Shown piece by piece: positions 1 to 8,363 of a stretch of DNA of 64,000 nt. Positions within the stretch are counted from its first letter, which is position 1. Each line of letters begins with the position of its first letter. Origin of the DNA: Rhizobium sp. NRK18 (lineage in GTDB: Bacteria; Pseudomonadota; Alphaproteobacteria; Rhizobiales; Rhizobiaceae); the NCBI RefSeq assembly GCF_024385575.1, contig NZ_JANFMV010000001.1, positions 1,331,681 through 1,395,680 on the forward strand, written 5' to 3'. A program made the translations under genes and the position numbers. The notes under the pieces are model-generated. The model did not search any database, had not been told where the DNA came from, and worked only from the letters and a program-made list of their open reading frames with translations.

Positions 1-1065
1 AACGCCGGTCTCGATCTTGACCAGTTCGATGCGGTCGTCCTTGACCTTGCGGGCTGTCGAGCCGGTCTCGTCGGTGTTGACCGCCGTCAGCGGCAAGGCC
101 ATGCCTTCGACTTGCTTGATGATGATCTCGGCGCTGCCGTACATGCCGGCGCGGGCCTTCTCCGGTTCGTCGATGGCGATATGGACCGAGGCAAGGCGGG
201 TCACGGGGTCGATGGTCGGATCGATCAGGCGGATGGAGCCGTCGAGTGTCTCGGAGCTGCCGGCCAGCGTGATGTGCGCCTTCTGTCCGGGTTTCAGCCG
301 CAGGACATCGCCTTCGGCAACGTCGGCGACGAGCTCGACAGCGCCGTCACGGATGACGGTGAAGAGCGGCTGGCCGGCGGCGCTGGCGATGGCGCCAACC
401 TTGGCCGTCTTGGCGGAGACGACACCCGTTACCGGCGCCTTGACGTCGGTGCGGGCAAGCTTGAGGTCGATGTCGGCGATCTGGGCGTCGACGACCTTCA
501 TGTCGGCCTTGGCGACGACGATCGACTGCTCCGCGGCGGTGACGCGGGCATTGGCGCCAGTCGCCGATGCCGTCAGCTGATCGACCTGGGAGGTGGAGAT
601 GGTGCCGGAGGCCTTGAGCTTGACCGCCCTGTCACGCTGGCGCACGGCTTCGTCGGCATTGGCCTTCGCCTCGATCAGCTGTGCCTGCAGCTGCGCGAGA
701 GAGGCTTCCGCCTTCGCCTTGTTGGCTTCCAGCTGGCTTTTCTGCAGCAGCAGAGCATCGGTCGACAGCACGGCCATGACCGCGCCCTTGTCGACGTGGT
801 CGCCGATATCGGCGCCCAAGCTCTCGATTGCCAGGCCGTCAACCTGCGGCTGGACGTAGACTTCCTCGACCGGCTTCACCGTGCCGCTGGCGATCAGCCG
901 GTCGGTGAGGCTCTTGTCCTCCACCTTGGTGACGATGATCGCCGGAAACTGGCGGTCTGCCTTGGTTGCCGCAGCCGGCGCCTCTTCGGCGTGTCCGGCG
1001 AACGGATCGGAGAGGGCGAGGGCGGAAAATGCCACGCTCAGAAGGAAAGGCTTAAATCGGGTCAT
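1..1065 (-). CDS. RND efflux periplasmic adaptor, HlyD/AcrA-type membrane fusion protein (C-terminus off the window)
   Basis: This is the periplasmic adaptor of a tripartite efflux pump, linking an inner-membrane RND transporter to an outer-membrane channel. The ATG at 1065 opens a secretion signal of about 26 residues ending near AGHA. A lipoyl-like half motif (VQPQVDGLAIE) comes next, then an Ala/Lys/Gln-rich coiled-coil hairpin at about residues 95-165, a second lipoyl half (VKAPVTGVVSAK) and a beta-barrel region. The frame is open for 355 codons to base 1, so the C-terminal part and the expected RND gene lie outside the window. The family call rests on this domain order. The substrate cannot be told. 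Confidence 0.85.
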   Translation of the reverse strand, partial: MTRFKPFLLSVAFSALALSDPFAGHAEEAPAAATKADRQFPAIIVTKVEDKSLTDRLIASGTVKPVEEVYVQPQVDGLAIESLGADIGDHVDKGAVMAVLSTDALLLQKSQLEANKAKAEASLAQLQAQLIEAKANADEAVRQRDRAVKLKASGTISTSQVDQLTASATGANARVTAAEQSIVVAKADMKVVDAQIADIDLKLARTDVKAPVTGVVSAKTAKVGAIASAAGQPLFTVIRDGAVELVADVAEGDVLRLKPGQKAHITLAGSSETLDGSIRLIDPTIDPVTRLASVHIAIDEPEKARAGMYGSAEIIIKQVEGMALPLTAVNTDETGSTARKVKDDRIELVKIETGV

Positions 1066-1406
1066 GTGACGGTTCCGAAAAGGTCGCTCAACAACCAATA
1101 CGACAGCCGGGGCGGGCCGAGGCATGATTGTTCAAAAATGGTTGTTCATTGACGCATTTCATGCAGCCTTTGCGACGTCAGAATGCCCCCTTCAAATCGC
1201 AAGCCGCATCAACATGGGATTTCAAAAACACGCTTGCAAGGCAGCGCATCCAATTAATTCCACCGTTTGCTTGATTTTATTCTGTGCGCTGCAAAACGCG
1301 CTGTCAATCGGGGTGTACGCGCAACTTGATCGATTCCGCCCAAACGCAGAACCGCGCGGGGCATTGCTGCCCGCGCGGCTCCTTTAGAATATCCGAAAAA
1401 ACGATT
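1066..1406. other. Gene-free stretch between efflux adaptor and ABC operon end
   Basis: No convincing coding sequence is seen here. The stretch holds the upstream region of the efflux adaptor gene (minus strand), with a direct repeat TTGTTCA at 1128-1134 and 1142-1148. It also holds the terminator-like hairpin at 1352-1378 that follows the ABC operon. Confidence 0.6.
1352..1378 (-). terminator. Hairpin downstream of the pyrimidine-type ABC operon
   Basis: Perfect 9-bp GC stem: CCGCGCGGG at 1352-1360 pairs with CCCGCGCGG at 1370-1378 across a 9-nt loop. It lies about 30 bp past the stop of the minus-strand substrate-binding protein gene. The T tract on that strand is weak (TTCTGCGTTT), so termination is likely but not certain. 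Confidence 0.6.
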
Positions 1407-2390
1407 TTATTTCAGCGCTTCGTCGGTGATTTCATGCGTCCAGGCGCCTTCCGGCTTCTTGGTAATGATTTTCTGGTCGAGCACGGCCTGTTCGGTCCGG
1501 TCGTAGGCGGCTTCATCGAGAACGCCGGTGGAATCGCCCAGCAGCTTGGCCACTTCGGTCATCATGTAGACCTGGTGCTCCTTGGTCTGGGCGCCGGTCG
1601 TGTCGTTGTCGAGCACGATGTCGGCGGCTTCCTCCGGATGATCCTTGGCGTACGCCCAACCCTTCATCGAGGCGCGGACGAACTTGACCATGTTGGCCTT
1701 GAAGGCCGGGTCTTCGAGCTTGTCGCCGAGAACATAGAGGCCGTCTTCCAGGAGGTTGGCGTTCATCTCGGCGTAGTTGAAGACGGTCAGCTTGTCGAGC
1801 GTGTAACCGGCATCGATCGCCTGGCCGAGTTCGTTGTAGGTCATCACGTGGATGCAGTCGGCCTGCTTCTGGATGAGCGGCTGAACGTCGAAGCTCTGCT
1901 GGAGAACCTTGACTTCGTCCGCGCCTTCACCGGTCTTCAGGCCTTCGCGGTTCATCAGCGCGAAGAAGGGAACTTCGTTGCCGTAGAACCAGACGCCGAT
2001 CGTGTGGCCCTTGAAGTCGGCAACGGTCTTGATCGGGCCGTCCTTCGGGCAGACGATTTCCAGGCCGCCATCCTTGTAGGGCTGGGCGATGTTGACGAGC
2101 GGAACGCCCTTTTCGCGGGCGGCAAGGGCCGCGCCCATCCAGTCGACGATCACATCGGCGCCGCCGCCGGCGATCACCTGTTCCGGTGCAATGTTCGGAC
2201 CGCCCGGCTTGATTTCGACGTCGAGGCCTTCCTCGTCGTAGAAGCCCTTGTCCTTGGCAACGAAGTAGCCCGCAAACTGCGCCTGGGTGACCCATTTCAG
2301 CTGCAGGGTGATCTTGTCGGCCGCCTGAGCCTGGAGGGCCGAGAATGCCAGCGCGGTCGCGGCCAGCAATGTCGCAATCTTCAGTTTCAT
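1407..2390 (-). CDS. ABC transporter substrate-binding protein, NMT1/SsuA-like
   Basis: Periplasmic solute receptor of 327 aa. Residues 1-23 form a typical signal peptide ending AQA|ADK. The mature part opens with LQLKWVTQAQFAGYFVAKDKGFY, cut here only for description, which is the hallmark start of the NMT1/THI5-like family that binds pyrimidine-type or sulfonate ligands. It is the last gene of a minus-strand operon (ATPase, 2-TM protein, two permeases, this gene). Because dihydropyrimidinase, PreTA and a RutR-like regulator lie next door, a pyrimidine, hydropyrimidine or hydantoin ligand is the best inference. The ligand is not shown by the sequence. Confidence 0.9.
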   Translation of the reverse strand: MKLKIATLLAATALAFSALQAQAADKITLQLKWVTQAQFAGYFVAKDKGFYDEEGLDVEIKPGGPNIAPEQVIAGGGADVIVDWMGAALAAREKGVPLVNIAQPYKDGGLEIVCPKDGPIKTVADFKGHTIGVWFYGNEVPFFALMNREGLKTGEGADEVKVLQQSFDVQPLIQKQADCIHVMTYNELGQAIDAGYTLDKLTVFNYAEMNANLLEDGLYVLGDKLEDPAFKANMVKFVRASMKGWAYAKDHPEEAADIVLDNDTTGAQTKEHQVYMMTEVAKLLGDSTGVLDEAAYDRTEQAVLDQKIITKKPEGAWTHEITDEALK

Positions 2391-2410
2391 GTTTCAGTTC
2401 CCTCTTCTTA

Positions 2411-3283
2411 TTACGTCTGTCCACCACGGACAGACGGATGCCAGAACGTGACCTTGCGCTCGATCAGCGCGACGATCCCGTAAAACAAGGATCCGGTGAC
2501 GGCAGCCACCAGGATTTCGGCCCAGACCATGGCCGTGTTCATGCGGCCCATCTCCACCGAGATGCGGAAGCCGATGCCGACCGAAGGCGAGCCGAAGAAT
2601 TCCGCGACGATAGCGCCGATCAGCGCCAAGGTCGAATTGATCTTCAGCGCGTTGAAGATGAACGGCCAGGCCGCCGGCAGGCGAAGCTTGACCATCGTCT
2701 GCCACCAGCTGGCCGCATAGGTGCGCATCAGATCGCGCTCCATGTGGCCGGCGGCGGAAAGACCGGCGACGGTGTTGATCAGCATGGGGAAGACGATCAT
2801 CAGGACGATGACGGCGGCCTTCGACGGCCATTCAAAGCCGAACCACATGATCATGATCGGCGCGATGCCGATGATCGGCAGGGCCGAGATGAAATTGCCG
2901 AGCGGGAGCAGCCCCGCTTTCAGGAACGGCGAGCGGTCGATCAGCAGGGCGGCGACGAAACCGAGACCGCAGCCTATGAGATAGCCGGGCAGGACCTCCT
3001 TGAAGACCGTCTGGACCAGATCGAGCCAGAGTGTGGGGAAGGCCGTGGCCGCTTCGGCGAGGATGGCGCTCGGGGCCGGCAGCAGGATTTCCGGTACGTT
3101 CAGCCCCCGCGTGATGAGTTCCCAGAGGGCGAGCAGCGTCAGGCCGAAGATGGCCGGGACCGCGAGGTTGATGCGCCGGGCGCCGGCGGGGCTCGCCGGC
3201 GTGACATGCACCAGCTTCTCGTTCAGCGCCCAGGCGCCGAGCCAGATCGCCAGCGCCGCGATGATGGTGAGCGTCGTCGTCAT
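2411..3283 (-). CDS. ABC transporter permease, SsuC/TauC-like (second permease)
   Basis: Inner-membrane permease of 290 aa with about six hydrophobic spans and the binding-protein-dependent EAA-like loop (DLMRTYAASWWQTMVKLRLP). The start is the ATG at 3283, which overlaps the stop of the upstream permease by 4 bp (ATGA), a sign of translational coupling. The same frame stays open upstream of this ATG, but that sequence is the reverse shadow of the neighbouring permease. With the other permease it should form the heterodimeric channel of the importer. Confidence 0.9.
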   Translation of the reverse strand: MTTTLTIIAALAIWLGAWALNEKLVHVTPASPAGARRINLAVPAIFGLTLLALWELITRGLNVPEILLPAPSAILAEAATAFPTLWLDLVQTVFKEVLPGYLIGCGLGFVAALLIDRSPFLKAGLLPLGNFISALPIIGIAPIMIMWFGFEWPSKAAVIVLMIVFPMLINTVAGLSAAGHMERDLMRTYAASWWQTMVKLRLPAAWPFIFNALKINSTLALIGAIVAEFFGSPSVGIGFRISVEMGRMNTAMVWAEILVAAVTGSLFYGIVALIERKVTFWHPSVRGGQT

Positions 3284-4170
3284 GCGAGCGCCTCCGGTTT
3301 GGCGCCCATCGCCTTCATCACCAGCTTCTCGACGGCGGCGACGACGAAGACGAGGCCGCCGGCGACGATCGCCGAGACGAAGAGGGCGGCCCAGATCTGG
3401 ATGGTCTGGCCGTAATAGGAGCCCGAGAGCAGGCGGGCGCCGAGGCCGGCGACGGCCCCTGTCGGCAATTCGCCGACGATGGCGCCGATCAGGGAGATTG
3501 CGACCGCGACCTTCAGCGAGGCGAAGAGGAACGGCACGGCAGACGGCCAGCGCAGCTTCCAGAAGAGCTGGCTGCGGCTGGCATTGTAGGTGTGCATTAG
3601 GTCCAACTGGATCGTTTCGGGCGAGCGCAGACCCTTCACCATGCCGACGACGACCGGGAAGAAGGAGAGGTAGGTCGAGATCAGCGCCTTGGGCAGCAGG
3701 CCGGAAATGCCGATGGCATTCAAGACGACGATCAGCATCGGCGCCACCGCGAGGATCGGGATCGTCTGGGATGCGATGATCCACGGCATCAGCGACTTGT
3801 CCATCGCCCGGTTATGGATGATGCCGACGGCCAGCAGCACGCCGGTGACGGTGCCGAGCGCGAAGCCGAGCAGGGTGGCCGACAGGGTGACCCAGGCGTG
3901 ATAGACGAGCGAACGCTTCGACGTCACTTTCATCTCCGCCGTCGTCTTCCAGATTTCGGCGACGATCTGATGCGGCGCGGGCAGGAGCGGCTTGTCCATC
4001 TGATAGGACTTCAGCCAGACCTCGGAGGCCGTCAGGTTCTCGTTCTTGCGGATCGCTTCCTCGGCGGCCAGCGTGTGGTTCATGAAGAGCGCCGCGACAT
4101 ACCAAATCGCGACGATGGCGAGGATGACGGTGAGGATGGGGAGGAATTTGGCGCGGAGGGCTCCTGCCAT
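3280..4170 (-). CDS. ABC transporter permease, SsuC/TauC-like (first permease)
   Basis: Inner-membrane permease of 296 aa: an N-terminal span (about residues 8-30), a hydrophilic periplasmic stretch to about residue 90, then five or so spans with the EAA-like loop (DLMHTYNASRSQLFWKLRWP). The ATG at 4170 lies one base after the stop of the 2-TM protein gene, and its own stop overlaps the next permease by 4 bp. It pairs with the 2411-3283 permease. The call is based on family features and operon position. Confidence 0.9.
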   Translation of the reverse strand: MAGALRAKFLPILTVILAIVAIWYVAALFMNHTLAAEEAIRKNENLTASEVWLKSYQMDKPLLPAPHQIVAEIWKTTAEMKVTSKRSLVYHAWVTLSATLLGFALGTVTGVLLAVGIIHNRAMDKSLMPWIIASQTIPILAVAPMLIVVLNAIGISGLLPKALISTYLSFFPVVVGMVKGLRSPETIQLDLMHTYNASRSQLFWKLRWPSAVPFLFASLKVAVAISLIGAIVGELPTGAVAGLGARLLSGSYYGQTIQIWAALFVSAIVAGGLVFVVAAVEKLVMKAMGAKPEALA

Positions 4171-4171
4171 T

Positions 4172-4729
4172 CTATATCTCCCTCTTCTTTCCCATAGCCT
4201 TGTTGAGCGCCTCGATCAAAGCAACGGATTCAGGCTCGGTGATGCCTGCAAAAGCGGTGATTGTCTTGGAGCCGTGGTCAAATCTCAATGAAGACTCCGT
4301 TCGTTCCGGGCCCTCAGCTCCCTTGACCGTGACGCTATCGAGCCACCGCAGATTTTGAACTGTATCGGGGCGAAAGTGGCGGCTCCATTTAAATGGCCCG
4401 ACGTGCTTCGTATACGTCAATTTTGCGAGGCTGGCCGTGAGCGACTGCGTGCCGAAAAGCGACCAAATCAAGGTCGAGATAACCAGGCCGCCGAAAAGCG
4501 CGAGGAAGACTAATCCGAATAGCATGCCGGAACTGAGTTTGCCGAGAGGAGTTGCGAGCGTGGCTCTCACCGCGGAGTAGGTCTGTTGAGCCCAGATTCC
4601 GAGGCATAGAAGCACGAACAATGAGTGGATGATATTTCGAGGATTTTTCCTGAAGTACCGCAACTCGCCGTTTCGGAATTCGGCGTTTGCTAGGACTGGC
4701 TCGGGTTTCTGGAAATTGACCGTACTCAT
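4172..4729 (-). CDS. Two-TM membrane protein of unknown function inside the ABC operon
   Basis: Protein of 185 aa with no recognised family name. Two hydrophobic spans (about residues 34-50 and 66-92) are followed by a soluble C-terminal domain of about 90 residues rich in beta-type segments, such as LAKLTYTKHVGPFKWSRHF. This layout resembles bacterial PH-like or YcxB-type membrane proteins, but that is a guess. It is wedged between the ATPase gene (4-bp ATGA overlap at 4726-4729) and the first permease (1-bp gap). Its DNA is visibly more A/T-rich than the genes on either side, which suggests a later insertion that kept the operon intact. Confidence 0.7.
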   Translation of the reverse strand: MSTVNFQKPEPVLANAEFRNGELRYFRKNPRNIIHSLFVLLCLGIWAQQTYSAVRATLATPLGKLSSGMLFGLVFLALFGGLVISTLIWSLFGTQSLTASLAKLTYTKHVGPFKWSRHFRPDTVQNLRWLDSVTVKGAEGPERTESSLRFDHGSKTITAFAGITEPESVALIEALNKAMGKKREI

Positions 4730-5517
4730 TCGTCGTAGCTATGCCCCGCCTTCAGGCCCTCGCGGACGCGGTGGGCGATTTCGAGGAATTCGGGGGTCTC
4801 GCGGATGTCGAGCGGGCGCTCCTTCGGTAGCGTCGATTCGATGATGTCTGTGACGCGGCCGGGGCGGGGGCTCATGACGACGATCTTGGTCGAGAGATAG
4901 ACGGCTTCGGGGATCGAGTGGGTGACGAAACAGATGGTCTTGTTGGTGCGTGCCCAGAGCTCCAGCAGCTGCTGGTTCAGGTGGTCGCGGACGATCTCGT
5001 CGAGGGCGCCGAAGGGTTCGTCCATCAAAAGCAGGTCGGCATCGAAGGCGAGCGCGCGGGCGATCGAGGCGCGCTGCTGCATGCCGCCGGACAGCTGCCA
5101 GGGGAATTTCTTGCCGAAGCCCGACAGGTTGACGAGATCGAGCGTGCGTTCGATGCGCTTCTTTCTCTCCGCTTCCGGATAGCCCATGATTTCGAGCGGC
5201 AGGGCGATGTTGCGCTCGATCGTGCGCCACGGATAAAGGGCCGCGGCTTGAAAGACGTAGCCGTAGGCACGGTTCCGGCGGGCGTCTTCCGGCGTCGTGT
5301 CGTTGACGGTGATCGTGCCGGACGTGTGCTTTTCGAGATCCGCGATGACGCGCAGGAAGGTGGTCTTGCCGCAGCCGGACGGGCCGATGAAGGAGACGAA
5401 ATCGCCCTTCTTGACCTCCAGATTGACATCCGACAGAGCGTGCACCGGCCCGTCATTGGTCTGAAATGTCAGGCCAAGCCCCTTCGCCTCGACGACCGTT
5501 TTCGATTGTTCAGCCAT
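4726..5517 (-). CDS. ABC transporter ATP-binding protein, SsuB/TauB-like
   Basis: Cytoplasmic ATPase of 263 aa that drives the importer. Walker A is GPSGCGKTT (residues 45-53), the signature is LSGGMQQR (142-149) and Walker B is LLLMDEP (162-168), followed by the D-loop and a switch His in FVTHSIPEA. The sequence is typical of nitrate/sulfonate/taurine/pyrimidine class ATPases. It is the first gene of the minus-strand operon. A cupin gene runs divergently from the same short promoter region (5518-5596). Confidence 0.93.
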   Translation of the reverse strand: MAEQSKTVVEAKGLGLTFQTNDGPVHALSDVNLEVKKGDFVSFIGPSGCGKTTFLRVIADLEKHTSGTITVNDTTPEDARRNRAYGYVFQAAALYPWRTIERNIALPLEIMGYPEAERKKRIERTLDLVNLSGFGKKFPWQLSGGMQQRASIARALAFDADLLLMDEPFGALDEIVRDHLNQQLLELWARTNKTICFVTHSIPEAVYLSTKIVVMSPRPGRVTDIIESTLPKERPLDIRETPEFLEIAHRVREGLKAGHSYDE

Positions 5518-5596
5518 GTGATCCCAGTTTGTTGTAAAATCTGTCCCCGTGACGGTATATCCGTCCTTCTTGTCTCATGTCAGGGAATTTCCATTC

Positions 5597-6007
5597 ATGT
5601 CATCGTCGACGTATCCCCAATGCAAGACCATCCGCCCCTCCGAGACCTATGACGGCAAGCAGGGCTTTTCCTATATCGAGGGTATCAGCGCGGAAAGCGT
5701 CGGCTCCACGGGCATTGCCATGATGCTGCTGACCATTCCGCCGGGCGCGCGCGCCAAGGCGCATTTCCACGAAAGCCACGAGACGGCGATCTACATCGTG
5801 GCCGGCGAGGCGACGACCTATTTCGGCGAAAAACTCGAGCACGTTCAGGTGCAGCGGGCCGGCGACATGTTCTACATCCCGGCCGGCGTGCCGCATGTGC
5901 CGGTCAATACCGGGACAGTGCCCTGCACGGCGGTCATCGCGCGAACAGACCCGAACGAGCAGGAAAGCGTGGTTTTGACGCCGGATCTGGATGGGTTGGT
6001 GCCGTGA
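5597..6007 (+). CDS. Small cupin-domain protein
   Basis: Single-domain cupin of 136 aa. Both cupin motifs are present: PPGARAKAHFHESHE with putative metal ligands H56, H58 and E62, and GDMFYIPAGVPH with H100. It is divergent from the ABC operon. The ATG at 5597 is preferred over a GTG at 5549 because a GGGA element precedes it and the conserved fold starts soon after. Its role is unknown. Small cupins near catabolic genes are often isomerases, or bind a pathway intermediate as sensors. Confidence 0.85.
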   Translation: MSSSTYPQCKTIRPSETYDGKQGFSYIEGISAESVGSTGIAMMLLTIPPGARAKAHFHESHETAIYIVAGEATTYFGEKLEHVQVQRAGDMFYIPAGVPHVPVNTGTVPCTAVIARTDPNEQESVVLTPDLDGLVP

Positions 6008-6012
6008 AATGC

Positions 6013-6612
6013 TCAAGATAAAGCCCTGTTCTTCAAAAGATCCAGTCCTCCGCCGGCCAAGCGATAGACAAGTGCTCCTATGAGGCTAGCAGGAGCCATA
6101 CGTCCGCAGAGGGCAACGAGGCCGGCAAGGTATTCCCCCACCGGAGACGAGAGGCTTCTGCCAAGTTCCGGCCTACTATTGTCCAGTCCTGCGACACCAG
6201 AATACTCAAAATTGCTATTCGGTGGGGCAAAGGCCAAGAGGAAGACGACAGAGAAGGCAGCGGTCAAAATGCTTGAGATTAATCCCAACGCAGCAAACTG
6301 CCAGATTGCGCGAATATTCCATCGCTTTGCAATTCGTGTTGCAATCCATACGGTAGGCAAAGTCAGTACCATCGCCCAGAGGATGAGTGGCGCGAAGAAT
6401 GTGATTGCGCCGAACCCATAGTGCGAGGCCTCCGTGCTGAACGCTGAAAGTACTCTGCGATAGCTGCTGAACTTAAGATAGTCGCTGGGGGAAAAAGCGA
6501 ATGTCCAGATGAATGTTTGGAGCCCCACTACCGCGGCGCAGAAATGCGCTACTATCGAATAGCGCTGATATCCTGGTGTGTCTGTCGGTGCCATTGTGGG
6601 GCTCTCCGTCAT
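6013..6612 (-). CDS. Multi-spanning membrane protein of unknown function
   Basis: About 199 aa with four hydrophobic segments (roughly residues 20-40, 70-95, 110-135 and 165-190) and no motif I recognise. The start could be the ATG at 6612, or the ATG at 6594, which has a better GGAGAG ribosome site. It begins 8 bp after the dihydropyrimidinase stop, so it is probably co-transcribed. Its codon use is more A/T-rich than the surrounding pyrimidine genes. It converges with the cupin gene. Confidence 0.65.
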   Translation of the reverse strand: MTESPTMAPTDTPGYQRYSIVAHFCAAVVGLQTFIWTFAFSPSDYLKFSSYRRVLSAFSTEASHYGFGAITFFAPLILWAMVLTLPTVWIATRIAKRWNIRAIWQFAALGLISSILTAAFSVVFLLAFAPPNSNFEYSGVAGLDNSRPELGRSLSSPVGEYLAGLVALCGRMAPASLIGALVYRLAGGGLDLLKNRALS

Positions 6613-6620
6613 CGAAAGGA

Positions 6621-8075
6621 TTACACGCCAGACGCCGGAATGCCCGTGCGCTGGACCTTGCGCGGGGCGGTGATTTCCTTCCAGGTGGACAGCGCCGTGC
6701 TGACGGCGGGGAAGGGCTCGCGCTTGACGAACTGGCCGTGGCCCTCGCGGGTCTTGATGGTCGACTCCTCGATCGCCACGACGCCACGGGTCAGCGTGTA
6801 GCGCGGCAGGCCCTTGACCTTCTTGCCTTCGAAGACGTTGTAGTCGATCGCCGACTGCTGGTTGGCGGCCGAAATGGTCTTCTCGCGCTTCGGATCCCAG
6901 ACGACGAGGTCGGCATCGGCGCCGACGAGGATCGCGCCCTTCTTCGGATACATGTTGAGGATCTTGGCGATGTTGGTGGAAGTGACCGCCACGAACTCGT
7001 TCATGGTGATGCGGCCGGTCGCGACACCGTAGGTCCATAGCATCGGCATGCGGTCTTCAAGCCCGCCGGTGCCGTTCGGGATCTTGGTGAAATCGCCAAG
7101 GCCATAGCGCTTCTGGTCGGTGGTGAAGGCGCAGTGGTCGGTTGCGACCACCTGCAGGGAGCCAGCAGCAAGGCCAGCCCAGAGTGAATCCTGATGGCGC
7201 TTGTCTCGGAAGGGGGGCGACATGACCCGGCGGGCGGCGTGATCCCAGTCGGCATTGGCATATTCGCTCTCGTCGAGCGTCAGGTGCTGGATCAGCGGCT
7301 CGCCATAGACGCGCATGCCGTTCTGGCGGGCGCGGCGGATGGCTTCATGCGCCTGTTCGCAGGATGTGTGCACGACATAGAGCGGCACGCCGGCCATGTC
7401 GGCGATTATGATGGCGCGGTTGGTGGCCTCGCCCTCGACGGAAGCGGGGCGGGAATAGGCGTGCGCCTCGGGGCCGTTATTGCCTTCGGAAAGCAGCTTT
7501 GCCTGCATCTGCGCGACGATGTCGCCGTTTTCGGCATGCACCAGCGGCAGCGCGCCGATCGCGGCGCAGCGCTGGAAGGACGAAAACATCTCGTCGTCGT
7601 CGACCATCAGCGCGCCCTTGTAGGCCATGAAGTGCTTGAAGGTGTTGATGCCCTTTTCCTTGACGATGGTCTCCATCTCGTTGAAGACCTGCTCGCCCCA
7701 CCAGGTTATCGCCATGTGGAAGGAATAGTCGCAATTGGCGCGGGTCGACTTGTTGTCCCAGCGATTGAGCGCGTCGAGCAGCGACTGGCCGGGGTCGGGC
7801 AGGCAGAAGTCGACGACCATGGTCGTGCCGCCGGCAAGACCGGCGCGCGTGCCGCTTTCGAAATCGTCCGACGAATAGGTGCCCATGAAGGGCATCTCGA
7901 GGTGGACGTGCGGATCGATGCCGCCCGGCATGACATAACAGCCGGTCGCATCCAGCGTCTCGTCGCCGGAAAGGTTCGGGCCGATCTCGACAATCTTGCC
8001 GCCATCGATCTTGACGTCCGCCTTGTAGGTCAGGTCGGCGGTGACGATGGTGCCGTTCTTGATGACTGTGGTCAT
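6621..8075 (-). CDS. hydA: Dihydropyrimidinase (D-hydantoinase family)
   Basis: Cyclic amidohydrolase of 484 aa that opens dihydrouracil/dihydrothymine (or 5-substituted hydantoins) to N-carbamoyl amino acids. The binuclear metal site is readable: H56 and H58 in DPHVHLE, the carbamylated K153 in FMAYKG, H180 in LVHAENGD, H236 in VVHTSCE and D313 in VATDHC. The length is normal for the family. It is the second enzyme of the reductive pyrimidine route, between PreTA (12962-15654) and the amidohydrolase (8831-10084). A RIME-type palindrome separates it from the DUF559 gene upstream, so it may have its own promoter. Confidence 0.95.
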   Translation of the reverse strand: MTTVIKNGTIVTADLTYKADVKIDGGKIVEIGPNLSGDETLDATGCYVMPGGIDPHVHLEMPFMGTYSSDDFESGTRAGLAGGTTMVVDFCLPDPGQSLLDALNRWDNKSTRANCDYSFHMAITWWGEQVFNEMETIVKEKGINTFKHFMAYKGALMVDDDEMFSSFQRCAAIGALPLVHAENGDIVAQMQAKLLSEGNNGPEAHAYSRPASVEGEATNRAIIIADMAGVPLYVVHTSCEQAHEAIRRARQNGMRVYGEPLIQHLTLDESEYANADWDHAARRVMSPPFRDKRHQDSLWAGLAAGSLQVVATDHCAFTTDQKRYGLGDFTKIPNGTGGLEDRMPMLWTYGVATGRITMNEFVAVTSTNIAKILNMYPKKGAILVGADADLVVWDPKREKTISAANQQSAIDYNVFEGKKVKGLPRYTLTRGVVAIEESTIKTREGHGQFVKREPFPAVSTALSTWKEITAPRKVQRTGIPASGV

Positions 8076-8205
8076 TTTAGTTCTCCCCTTCGGAATCCTG
8101 CGCTCTGTTGCTGTGATGCATGGGGTTTAGAGGTGTTGGTGCAGAGTTGTGTTCCCGGATCTTTGGTGCCGACACCGGAGAGCCGGTGTGCTTCCCGTGT
8201 CGATT

Positions 8206-8339
8206 GGAACCCCTCATCCGGCGCTTTGCGCCACCTTCTCCCCAAGGGGAGAAGAGGGAGGGGTTACTGGCTGTAGGCTGCGGCGATCTCGCCTTCTCCC
8301 CTTGGGGAGAAGGTGCCCGAAGGGCGGATGAGGGGTTCC
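8206..8339. repeat. Paired intergenic palindrome, rhizobial RIME type
   Basis: A 134-bp unit with inverted ends: GGAACCCCTCATCCG at 8206-8220 and CGGATGAGGGGTTCC at 8325-8339, a perfect 15-bp match. Inside are two hairpins of CTTCTCCCC/GGGGAGAAG with TTGG or AAGG loops, plus small GC stems (GGCGC/GCGCC and GCCC/GGGC). This matches, from memory, the abundant rhizobial intergenic mosaic elements. It lies between the DUF559 gene and hydA and may end transcription or stabilise mRNA ends. Confidence 0.85.
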
Positions 8340-8363
8340 CATAAACGGGGGTGCAAACTGCTC

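Noticed and set aside
112..1152. Long plus-strand open frame across the efflux adaptor gene
   Set aside because: It is the reverse shadow of the HlyD-type coding sequence, which has clear domains on the minus strand.
8206..8339. CRISPR or transposon end
   Set aside because: The structure is one paired palindrome with no regular spacers, no transposase and no target duplication. It fits a RIME-type intergenic element better.
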